Shown piece by piece: positions 44,423 to 50,658 of a stretch of 50,658 nucleotides of DNA; position 1 is the stretch's first letter, and each line of letters starts with the position of its first letter. This DNA comes from Fibrobacterota bacterium (GTDB taxonomy: Bacteria; Fibrobacterota; Chitinivibrionia; Chitinivibrionales; Chitinispirillaceae). The notes under the pieces were generated by a model. The model searched no databases. It worked only from the letters and a program-made list of their open reading frames with translations, and had not been told where the DNA came from. Both the position numbers and the translations under genes were made by a program. The stretch is taken from assembly GCA_023436205.1 (NCBI GenBank), contig JAEZKC010000031.1, positions 1 through 50,658 of the forward strand, read 5' to 3'.

Positions 44423-44935
44423 CTACTCCCCTATAATCCGATCATCAACCCCGTAAAAATCACCTGCATAGCTTGTAAAGACCAGGTTCGTACCGTAAAC
44501 GACATCCTGCAGGAAAAGTGAATCGGCGTCAGTTGAAAGAGAGTAGTTGTATTTCTCTTCACCTTTTTCATGCTTCATGGTCAAAGTACCATCATGCAGC
44601 TCAAAGGTTCCTCTTTCAACAAACTGGTTAATATGCATGTGAAGATACTGCCCGTTGGAAGTATCAGTACAACTAAAGGCGTAGCGGTAGTGAAGATATC
44701 TATCTCTCTCAAACCGAATCATCCTGTCGACCTGATTGTCGCATAAGGTATCCACCTTGTGCCAAACTCCCTCCAGAATGGTTTTTTCGGCAGAGACCGG
44801 AGATGGACCACAGTGGAGGAAGACAGAAAGAAAACCTGAAATTGAGATAATGAAAACGAATGCTCTCAAGTGGCCCTTTAAAGCCATCAACCCCGCAGCT
44901 CTTTCCAATATTTTCGGGCGTTGCCTGTCATTCAA
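44423..44935 (-). CDS. Probable lipoprotein of unknown function
   Basis: This 170-residue protein carries a hydrophobic segment (about 24-40) ending in VFLHCGPS, which resembles a lipobox with Cys41 as the lipidated residue. The mature part has strand-rich, charged sequence (IRFERDRYLHYRYAF, GTFELHDGTLTMKHEKG), as in small lipocalin-like beta-barrel lipoproteins. The start is a TTG at 44935 with AGGAG eight bases upstream. It overlaps the stop of the preceding gene (TTGA), indicating coupling; an ATG at 44887 is an alternative. It is the last of four small genes that look cotranscribed. Confidence 0.65.
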   Translation of the reverse strand: MNDRQRPKILERAAGLMALKGHLRAFVFIISISGFLSVFLHCGPSPVSAEKTILEGVWHKVDTLCDNQVDRMIRFERDRYLHYRYAFSCTDTSNGQYLHMHINQFVERGTFELHDGTLTMKHEKGEEKYNYSLSTDADSLFLQDVVYGTNLVFTSYAGDFYGVDDRIIGE

Positions 44936-45285
44936 ACTATTATCTCCTTTTGATTGATAGTAATTACAAATGATTCATATTGTTTATCATCTTCGAGAAT
45001 TACCTTGGCATCATTTTCGAAGTGTATTGTACAAAGTGTCTTTTCTGAATTCACATCAACTTTCACAACTCGTTTTTCGATCAACTTGAATACTAATAGA
45101 TTGTCTATCGGTATACCGATCTCAAATGATTTCTCCTCCAACTCAATCTGAAAGCGATTCTTATTAACAGTTATGGCTATGTCAGAATCAAAATGCAAAT
45201 AAAGCTGGTTCGCATTGCAGCAAACCATCGTAAGGTTCTTATCCACCATATCTGCCAGGACTTTTGGTTCAGGAAATCCGTACAT
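44932..45285 (-). CDS. Small cytoplasmic protein (DUF6188-like pattern)
   Basis: This 117-residue protein has no signal peptide. Its sequence (NLTMVCCNANQLYLHFDSDIAITVN, then FKLIEKRVVKVDV) recalls the DUF6188 pattern of short beta-rich proteins, some of which are found among immunity genes; this is pattern recognition only. The next gene starts within its stop codon. It lies 31 bases after the stop of the preceding membrane-protein gene, so it is part of the four-gene minus-strand cluster. Confidence 0.6.
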   Translation of the reverse strand: MYGFPEPKVLADMVDKNLTMVCCNANQLYLHFDSDIAITVNKNRFQIELEEKSFEIGIPIDNLLVFKLIEKRVVKVDVNSEKTLCTIHFENDAKVILEDDKQYESFVITINQKEIIV

Positions 45286-45316
45286 ACTATTCTCCCATGG
45301 GCTTGAACCACTTTGC

Positions 45317-45775
45317 CTAATAATTCTCTAATTCTATTTCGATTTTTTTGTATTCTTCAACTTTATGCTTCGGTGTGCAATACCTGGGGTCATAATATTC
45401 AGGTTCAAAATTGTAAACATTGCTTCTTGAGCTTCGCTTAATGATAATTGTGCTGTCATCTTCCCATCTTACATCTTCTGTTAAAAGTGATATTGAGCGG
45501 AAATTGTCAAATTCATAGTAATCACTTTTTGGTGAATATTTTTCGCCATATGGCACTATGAATAGACTGTATACAGGGGTCGTGAATGAAGTAGGTTCAT
45601 ATTTTGTAATGACGATTTCATATTCCTTGTTTGGAGAGGAAATCCTGGCAAACTCACTAGTTGCATCTCCAAAAAATGGCTTATTCAAGAAAAGAAAAAA
45701 TGCTGCGAGCCCAAGCACGCTTAATAATCCGATAATAGAAAAAAGGTTCCTAATAACTTCAAATATTTTTCTCAT
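45317..45775 (-). CDS. Membrane-anchored small protein of unknown function
   Basis: From the ATG at 45775 (AAAGG five bases upstream) the protein has about 152 residues: one N-terminal membrane helix (IIGLLSVLGLAAFFLFL) and a soluble domain with SPNKEYEIVITKYEPTSFTT and IKRSSRSNVYNF. An earlier GTG/ATG at 45808 would add 11 residues. I recognise no family. It follows the preceding gene by 43 bases. Confidence 0.6.
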   Translation of the reverse strand: MRKIFEVIRNLFSIIGLLSVLGLAAFFLFLNKPFFGDATSEFARISSPNKEYEIVITKYEPTSFTTPVYSLFIVPYGEKYSPKSDYYEFDNFRSISLLTEDVRWEDDSTIIIKRSSRSNVYNFEPEYYDPRYCTPKHKVEEYKKIEIELENY

Positions 45776-45818
45776 CTGGACCTTTCGAGCGAGTCCGCGT
45801 AGGGTCATTCACATTTCT

Positions 45819-46232
45819 TCAGAAATTATACGATACTTCCACTTTATTATTTGTGTATTGCAAAGTAAGCCTTCGTTTCAACTTGTGTATTCTTATAGCA
45901 CTATCAATTGTCATATATGCACAGATCAATGTTACCGGTATTGCAATACACATTTCTTTGTAACCTAAATCAATTTTCGATCTATCTTCAAATGTCGTTT
46001 CCACATTTTGTCCGGGATATACCTCCCATTCATAATCTTTCAGAATCGGTTTGGAAGTATAGTTCTGTATTCCTATTCCGGTTACAATTGCTCCAGCGCA
46101 AAAGCCAATTAATCCTAACGTTTGATATGTTGTATACCTCTCAATTTCTCTCTCCAGTGATTGTGAATACCCTTCACCGATTGTGAAGATAAGTACAATG
46201 CAGAATGCGATGCTATTTTTGATATCTTTCAT
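45819..46232 (-). CDS. Secreted or membrane protein of unknown function
   Basis: This 137-residue protein begins with a signal peptide or helix (IAFCIVLIFTIGEGYSQ), with two further hydrophobic helices (TLGLIGFCAGAIVTGIGI and MCIAIPVTLICAYMTI). The C-terminus is strand-like (RLTLQYTNNKVEVSYNF) and ends in Phe. It is the first gene of the minus-strand cluster reaching 44423. No family recognised. Confidence 0.6.
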   Translation of the reverse strand: MKDIKNSIAFCIVLIFTIGEGYSQSLEREIERYTTYQTLGLIGFCAGAIVTGIGIQNYTSKPILKDYEWEVYPGQNVETTFEDRSKIDLGYKEMCIAIPVTLICAYMTIDSAIRIHKLKRRLTLQYTNNKVEVSYNF

Positions 46233-46362
46233 GTTTTTATCTTCTGCTAGAAGCTTCGATTGTTAGTGCTCCTTGGGCCCTTTATCATTCTTCCAGCAGC
46301 CCTGAGCAACCCTATTCTTCATAACTTACTTTGTACTAATTTCTATTCCTCCCTTACGCCTT

Positions 46363-47199
46363 TCAGAAGATAAGCTCCAATGCTGTTTGCTTCTCTGCAT
46401 CACTATAGGTGTCATCAAAGTTAGCATAGTGGAAAAGGACTTCGTCCGGTTTCCAAGCTCCTCCTGCTTCAGCAAAAACCGCTTCGTTCAGCGCTTTTGT
46501 TATGTAAATTTTTTCAGCAAGGTCCGCACTGTTGATGAAGCGCTCAAAGAGTTTATATGTATCCAAACTGTGCGTCCGCATGAAGCTCAGCGCCCCCTTG
46601 AAATCATAAGGATTCAACTTCTGCAGCTTCATATAGTCTTCAAGCAGCCAGAAGATGTTACCGCAGAGGAAAATCGAAGTGTACACTTCATCTTCATACT
46701 CCCGTCCCTCAAATTTGTCCACGACATGTTGCTTGATAAAGCGCTCAAAGGCAAGTTCACTTTCAGACATAAGCTTTATCTTCAGCTTCCAGTTCTTCCG
46801 GGCATCGGACAGAAGCTCTGTCACCATACCTGTCCGGTCAAAAAGAATTTGGGAGTCGATAAGGGTGCAGTGAAAATCTGAAGGCACCTCGCGCTTCTCG
46901 AGGTCACCAACCTTAATGATGCCGCAATCCACGGGCACTTGTTTCACATGGAAATGCATTCCGCAGATACGAGTCGGTACGGTGTCTTTCACCACCAGAT
47001 TGACATCAAAATCTCCACCAGGGCTCATGTCGCTGTAGTCTCTTGAGCCATACTGCGCAATGGCAAGTATGTCTGGCTTCGCCTTCAGATGCTCGATGAG
47101 ATGTTCAAGGTCTTCAAAATCCCTTGCTTGCTTCACTTCTTCTTGCCTTCCTTTATGTCTTGGGTACCAGTCTATTAGGCCCCAGGTCTTTCTCTCCAA
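46363..47199 (-). CDS. Nucleotidyltransferase-domain protein
   Basis: The frame of 278 codons contains a nucleotidyltransferase core: AQYGSRDYSDMSPGGDFDVNL, supplying the GS and the DxD-type acidic pair, and a third Asp in VPVDCGI. The C-terminal half is all-helical and may be a substrate-binding or HEPN-like region. Such proteins transfer nucleoside monophosphates to small molecules such as aminoglycosides, or to proteins. The start is uncertain: the only in-frame codon is a TTG at 47199 without a clear ribosome binding site, and no early ATG exists. A repeat-rich region directly precedes it. It may be slightly truncated. Confidence 0.72.
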   Translation of the reverse strand: MERKTWGLIDWYPRHKGRQEEVKQARDFEDLEHLIEHLKAKPDILAIAQYGSRDYSDMSPGGDFDVNLVVKDTVPTRICGMHFHVKQVPVDCGIIKVGDLEKREVPSDFHCTLIDSQILFDRTGMVTELLSDARKNWKLKIKLMSESELAFERFIKQHVVDKFEGREYEDEVYTSIFLCGNIFWLLEDYMKLQKLNPYDFKGALSFMRTHSLDTYKLFERFINSADLAEKIYITKALNEAVFAEAGGAWKPDEVLFHYANFDDTYSDAEKQTALELIF

Positions 47200-47519
47200 A
47201 GAAACCCGAAATCAGTAGCCTCATCACCAAAGGCTAGGCACTTCCATTCTGAAAGTTACGATGTCTCAGGAATCACTCGGGAACCAGCTCCCTGCAGAAA
47301 GATAACTTGTAAATAAATCAGAGCGGGGAGATTTGTAAAGTTTTTTCCACATTCTGCTTTCGGCCCGGCACTGATACCGGAAAACATCCGACAGGTAATT
47401 CCCGTACATATCCGGGGCCTGTTCCTGGGAATAACCGGCAGCAGGTGAAACAATTACCGGAATAGGTGCCGTAAACAACCGAATCGAGCGCCGAATGAAA
47501 CGGTAGATTCAAATATGTT
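47200..47519. other. Repeat-rich intergenic stretch
   Basis: Contains TCACTCGGGAACCAGCTCCC, a spacer, ACAATTACCGGAATAGGTGC and an ACCGAATCGAGCGCCGAAT block in the same order as at 43.4-43.9 kb. No gene is credible; several overlapping frames here are repeat translations. Confidence 0.6.
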
Positions 47520-47775
47520 GTCCCTACGGGACAAGGAGAATTTTTCGGGGGGGGGGCGTTTTTCTACAAATATTATGTCCCTACGGGACAGGGAAGTTTT
47601 ATTTCGTAATATCATAAGTGTTCACCAGCTCCCCAACTGTAATCTTCTAAAACCCCAAGTTAGGAAAATATGGGTGATTGATTTCTTTGTCCCGTTTGCC
47701 TTCCGTAGCACGTCTTCGGGCGAAGGACAGGTAGGGACTACATATTTACAGCACACGAACCAACAACACCCACCA
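47520..47775 (+). repeat. Paired-hairpin GTCCCTACGGGAC module, copy 2
   Basis: Two perfect GTCCCTACGGGAC hairpins at 47520-47532 and 47577-47589. The spacing is 57 instead of 53 because of an expanded G run (about 47547-47556). The downstream blocks are the same as in copy 1, including TTCCGTAGCACGTCTTCGGG and CACACGAACCAACAACACCC. Confidence 0.9.
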
Positions 47776-47985
47776 TCCTTACCCCGAAGGGGTTGCGTCT
47801 CCCAGCCCAGGGATTCCTTCCCTGGGTGCGGATTCTCGTGATCGACAAACTCCGATGCCTATCTTCGATAGAATTCCAGAGCGGGAAATGGGGCTGGTGA
47901 CAGTAGAGGCGTCTTCGCCGTTGACAAGAGGATTACCCTTCGACTCCGGCGGACCTACGCTCTGGGTGAGTGGAACGGGGGTGGC
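47776..47985 (+). repeat. GAAGACGCC-family dispersed repeat, copy 8 (full length)
   Basis: Forward orientation, the same block order as copy 7: CCTTACCCCGAAGGGGTTGC, TCCCAGCCCAGGGATTCC, CTCCGATGCCTATCTTCGAT, AGAGCGGGAAATGGGG, GGCGTCTTCGCCGTTGAC, TTCGACTCCGGCGGACCTAC and CTCTGGGTGAGTGGAACGGG. The stretch 47986-48237 that follows is simple AT-rich sequence with partly repeated TTTGCGAATT phrases and no gene. Confidence 0.88.
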
Positions 47986-48237
47986 ATCTTAGAACGGTCC
48001 GAGTTCTTTCAATCCGCATTCAACAATCAAATTTGCGAATTACAAATTCGGAATGATCTACGACCTACGATGGGCGATTTGCGAATTGTGAACTGTCGGA
48101 ACCGAAACACCACTCTTCTCTTAAATTCATTATTCGATCATCGCTCATCGTCCATCGCAAATTCTTCTGATCTGCGATTTATGCATAATTTAATATTGGC
48201 AGGCTTCTTAACGCATAGGTAATGACAAACGTGATAT

Positions 48238-48278
48238 GCAAAAAATACCCCGCGCGCACCTGAAGCAAACGCGCGGGG
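48238..48278 (-). terminator. Rho-independent terminator of the DUF6261-like gene
   Basis: CCCCGCGCG (48248-48256) pairs with CGCGCGGGG (48270-48278). On the minus strand the stem is followed by TATTTTTT. It lies 16 bases after the stop codon and should be very efficient. Confidence 0.9.
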
Positions 48279-48293
48279 GCCCTGCCTCCCTGA

Positions 48294-49070
48294 CTAGGCC
48301 TGCTCTGCCTCGTCATTTTCTACCTTATCACCTTCCGCCTTCTCGCTCTCCTCCTCACTGCGCTTCTCATTGGCCTTGCGGGTCTTCCTGGCCTTGAGCG
48401 AAGTGATGAAGCTTTCGGCTATGGAATTCACCTCTAGAACAAGTGGTAGGTACTCCTTGTTAATACTTGCCGCAGCGTTGAAGGCGTTGATCAGATTTTC
48501 GGTTATAACCAGAATCTTTGCGATCTCTCTGTTAAAGCTCTCCAGATCGACCACTTCGGTGCTGCTGACCACTTTCCTTGAGCGCATCTCCACAAACGTG
48601 TTCTGCTTTTCAACCAGTTCATGGAACAGACTGGTCAATTTGAGAGAATCAAGATGCGCACCCATTTCGGGTTTTGACAGATCAAGAATAAGAGCATCGT
48701 AGTAGTGAGTGGCAGCGGCGTAGGGCTTGCGGTGGATATCCACTCCGTGTTCAAGTATTATATCATAGATGGCCTGTGATGCCGCAGCGATCTGAGGATC
48801 GGGGTGCTTGCTGTTTTCCTTTACGTTGTTTCTTAAGCTTATAAAGGGTCTGTCCCGGTTGTCATCGGCAGTCCGGAAATCAAATCTGTTTGGCACCGCC
48901 GCCTTCTGCCCAGACAATTCCCTCACGACCTGGAGAGACTCGATAAGCTTGGCGTTGAGTTCATGTATAATCACATCTTCTCTAGGTGCTTTTGACAGTG
49001 ACACGCTCACTTCATTGGAGAAGGTGATCGCTTCTGCAGGAGGCAACCCCTTGGGTAACTTGGCTTTCAT
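48294..49070 (-). CDS. DUF6261-like helical protein
   Basis: This 258-residue soluble protein is almost all helical and ends in a very acidic/basic tail (EKRSEEESEKAEGDKVENDE). Phrases such as EHGVDIHRKPYAAATHYYDALILDL and KLTSLFHELVEKQNTFVEMRSRK match what I remember of the DUF6261 family, common in Bacteroidota and Fibrobacterota repeat-rich regions and of unknown function. The ATG at 49070 starts MKAKLPKGLPPAEAI; GGGATC-type sequence precedes it. A strong terminator follows. It stands alone between repeat islands. Confidence 0.7.
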   Translation of the reverse strand: MKAKLPKGLPPAEAITFSNEVSVSLSKAPREDVIIHELNAKLIESLQVVRELSGQKAAVPNRFDFRTADDNRDRPFISLRNNVKENSKHPDPQIAAASQAIYDIILEHGVDIHRKPYAAATHYYDALILDLSKPEMGAHLDSLKLTSLFHELVEKQNTFVEMRSRKVVSSTEVVDLESFNREIAKILVITENLINAFNAAASINKEYLPLVLEVNSIAESFITSLKARKTRKANEKRSEEESEKAEGDKVENDEAEQA

Positions 49071-49732
49071 GACAGATCCCTTTCAAAAAATGTGTGATAA
49101 TCGGGTACGGTCTTCGGGCCGTCCCGGGTTTGTTTGAACATTTGAGAATGGTAATGTCTGAGAGTACTACAGGAAAGAAAACCTTACACCAGCTGGAAGA
49201 GAGACACAGGGAAAAGTAACTGGTCGTTCTTCACGGTACTGAATGTAAAATAAAATAATTCCCAAACTGCGCAAGATGTTTTGCAAATATTTTTTTTGAA
49301 AAAAAGAAATTTCCGAAATAAAGAGGGCGAAAAAAGACATTTTCAATGGGGAAAAAGGTGGCGCAGTTGTGAAGCGTGGGCTTTGGCTATGGTTTTTGGT
49401 GGAGCAGGTGTGGGAGGGGGGAGTTTTTAGAATGGAAAGGTGGGGCGGAAGTGAGAGAAGGGGTTTTTTGATTATACGACGAAGAGAAATCAAGGAAGAG
49501 TAGGATTTATAATACGGATGAGGCTGGGTAGGAAAAAAAATAGAGATCAACAATAGAAACACGCGATTGCAATTTCCCGATTGCGTAGAGATCAAATTAT
49601 TATAGTACACCATAACAGGAATGAATTCTCCTTGCAGGGCATGCCATAAGTAGCACGTCTACGTGTGCAGAGTGGGTGGGGTAGAGATATCTTATATGTC
49701 GCAGGGATGTAATTCTAAAAAGAGACTATTTT
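49071..49732. other. Intergenic stretch without credible gene
   Basis: A 148-codon minus-strand frame (49167-49613) exists, but its composition (long Pro/Ser runs, no domain, no ribosome binding site) argues against coding. The plus strand is purine-rich around 49385-49500. The promoter of the DUF6261-like gene should lie at the left edge, but I cannot identify it with confidence. Confidence 0.5.
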
Positions 49733-49990
49733 GCCCCTACGGGACAAGGAGATCTTTTCGGGGGTACGTTTTCTATAAATATTATGTCCCTACGGGACAG
49801 GGATGTTTATTTCGTAATATCATAATTGATCACCAGCTTCTTTTAATAATCTATGTAGCAACTACATCAGGTTCCTAAAATGAAACGGCCCCGTTGAAGA
49901 TCCTGGTCCCGTAGGGACTACATATTTATAGCACACGAACGAACGAATACCCTCTCCTCGTCCCGCTTACCTTCCGCAGCACGTCTTCGT
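49733..49990 (+). repeat. Paired-hairpin GTCCCTACGGGAC module, copy 3
   Basis: GCCCCTACGGGAC at 49733-49745 and GTCCCTACGGGAC at 49786-49798, 53 bases apart. They are followed by ATTTCGTAATATCATAATTG, GATCACCAGCTT and, further on, ACATATTTATAGCACACGAA, TTCCGCAGCACGTCTTCGTG and GAAGGACAAGTAGGGA. Confidence 0.87.
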
Positions 49991-50064
49991 GCGAAGGACA
50001 AGTAGGGATGACATATTTTCTTTATATTGCAACGGTAATGTTTTCCCGAATAAGAGTTTATTTT

Positions 50065-50180
50065 GTCCCTACGGGACAAGGAGATTTTACGGGGGTGCAT
50101 TTTCCTATAAATATTATGTCCCTACGGGACAGAGATGTTTATTTTCGTAATATCATAATTGATCACCAGATTCTTTTAAT
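50065..50180 (+). repeat. Paired-hairpin GTCCCTACGGGAC module, copy 4
   Basis: GTCCCTACGGGAC at 50065-50077 and 50118-50130, again 53 bases apart, with the CTATAAATATTAT spacer conserved. It is cut off about 60 bases later, where the inverted copy D of the 320-bp element begins. Confidence 0.88.
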
Positions 50181-50192
50181 AAACTATATAGC

Positions 50193-50510
50193 ACCGATTC
50201 TCAACCCCCTGTTCAAAGGAACCATGCCCGCAGGGGGCGCAACGAAGTCAGCTCCCCGGAACGCACTTGCGATTGACGGATTCGCCCCAGTCACTGGCGC
50301 ATTCAAGATTTTCGCCGATCTTCTTTCCGGGGCCATTGAGTCCGCGAATTATGGCCCCTCCTCGGCGAAAATCTTGAATAGATAGCCAGTGTGGGGCTCC
50401 CAGGGCGTTCTTTGGTTCCTTTCTTTGGCCCTGGAAAGAAAGGAACTCGGGGTTTGGGGTGGAATACCCCAATTGTTTTTAAGAACGGTGCTTCTTAGCA
50501 CCGGATTCTT
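50193..50510 (-). repeat. Structured ~320-bp element, copy D (inverted)
   Basis: Read on the minus strand, this copy has the same hairpin order as A-C. The second stem is GTTCCTTTCTTT/AAAGAAAGGAAC around CCAGGGCC. The long stem ATTCAAGATTTTCGCCGA pairs perfectly with TCGGCGAAAATCTTGAAT, and the inner stem is GGGGCCAT/ATGGCCCC. The outer CGGTGCT/AGCACCG hairpin is intact. Confidence 0.87.
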
Positions 50511-50658
50511 ATTTCCCCCGAGCGTGGCGAGTGGAAGAGAAACCCCTTCTTAACAGGCGGGGCTCTGATAGGATCTTCTATCGAGGCAATCTATTGCAAT
50601 GAAAAATTATTTCTAACGTGACACCGCCCCTTCAGGGCTCCGGAAAAATTTGTTGTTG
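50511..50658 (-). repeat. Flanking module of element D
   Basis: On the minus strand this carries GGAGCCCTGAAGGGGCGGTG, TTGCAATAGATTGCC-type sequence, AGAGCCCCGCCTG and CGCCACGCTCGGGGG, the same series that precedes copy A at 37420-37560. It runs to the end of the window. Confidence 0.75.

Noticed and set aside
47515..47841. Frame with SLRDKENFSGG and SLRDREVLFRN-type repeats
   Set aside because: It is the translation of the GTCCCTACGGGAC module. The same phrase appears wherever the module occurs, with no ribosome binding site.
48195..48215. Sigma-54-like TTGGCAGGCTTCTTAACG
   Set aside because: The -12 element lacks GC, and no plus-strand gene follows.
49167..49613. 148-codon minus-strand frame
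   Set aside because: Low-complexity Pro/Ser/Phe composition from a purine-rich strand, no recognisable domain, no ribosome binding site.
43904..50130. CRISPR array from repeated GTCCCTACGGGAC
   Set aside because: Only two repeats per module with a conserved spacer; true arrays have unique spacers and more units.

Overview
The window looks like a chromosomal segment from a free-living, Gram-negative polymer degrader of the FCB superphylum, most plausibly Fibrobacterota (Chitinispirillia-like). This is inferred from gene content: Por/T9SS-like C-terminal tails on secreted proteins, a PEP-CTERM protein, a GH53 endo-galactanase, gingipain-type (C25) proteins fused to carbohydrate-binding modules, and a TonB-dependent receptor. 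No rRNA, tRNA, CRISPR array or phage was seen.

Layout. 1-6.6 kb: an octamer repeat, a broken alpha/beta hydrolase, a PEP-CTERM protein, a small unknown gene, a 5'-truncated gene, a B12-binding radical SAM enzyme and a GNAT acetyltransferase. 6.9-11.3 kb: three secreted proteins with T9SS-like tails (GH53 galactanase, beta-propeller-like protein, Ig-like protein). 11.6-12.9 kb: a DEAD-box RNA helicase with no ATG, GTG or TTG start; AUU appears to be the start. 13.3-15.1 kb: a protein with two discoidin-like glycan-binding domains and a small truncated gene. 15.4-31.9 kb: the main system. 32.4-36.9 kb: unknown secreted protein, HEAT-M23 peptidase, methionine aminopeptidase, DUF2442, a frameshifted DUF4160 and a small outer-membrane protein. 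37-50.7 kb: islands of dispersed structured repeats alternating with mostly minus-strand genes (linear amide C-N hydrolase, cupin, DUF2007 zinc-ribbon protein, peptidase E, an operon of four small unknown genes, a nucleotidyltransferase, a DUF6261-like protein) and a remnant of a type I restriction methylase.

The most interesting system is at 15.4-31.9 kb. Two large secreted C25-type proteins (15769-20655 and 28664-31870) flank an operon of two periplasmic proteins and a TonB receptor, followed convergently by a histidine kinase and a sigma-54-activating response regulator. Both C25 genes are preceded by a near-identical sigma-54 (-24/-12) promoter with exact GG-N10-GC spacing. Each promoter has a shared 20-bp element (17/20 identical) about 135-155 bp upstream, and the two spacings differ by 22 bp, close to two helical turns. 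The simplest reading is a local regulon: the kinase senses a signal, perhaps a ligand handled by the TonB receptor and binding proteins, and the regulator switches on both secreted proteins.

The second striking feature is repeats. A ~320-bp element occurs four times (three direct, one inverted), and its long hairpins are kept by compensatory changes between copies. A second module carries two GTCCCTACGGGAC hairpins about 53 bp apart and occurs four times. A third family, built on GGCGAAGACGCC and several other short hairpins, is scattered through the whole window and in places forms the ends of truncated genes.
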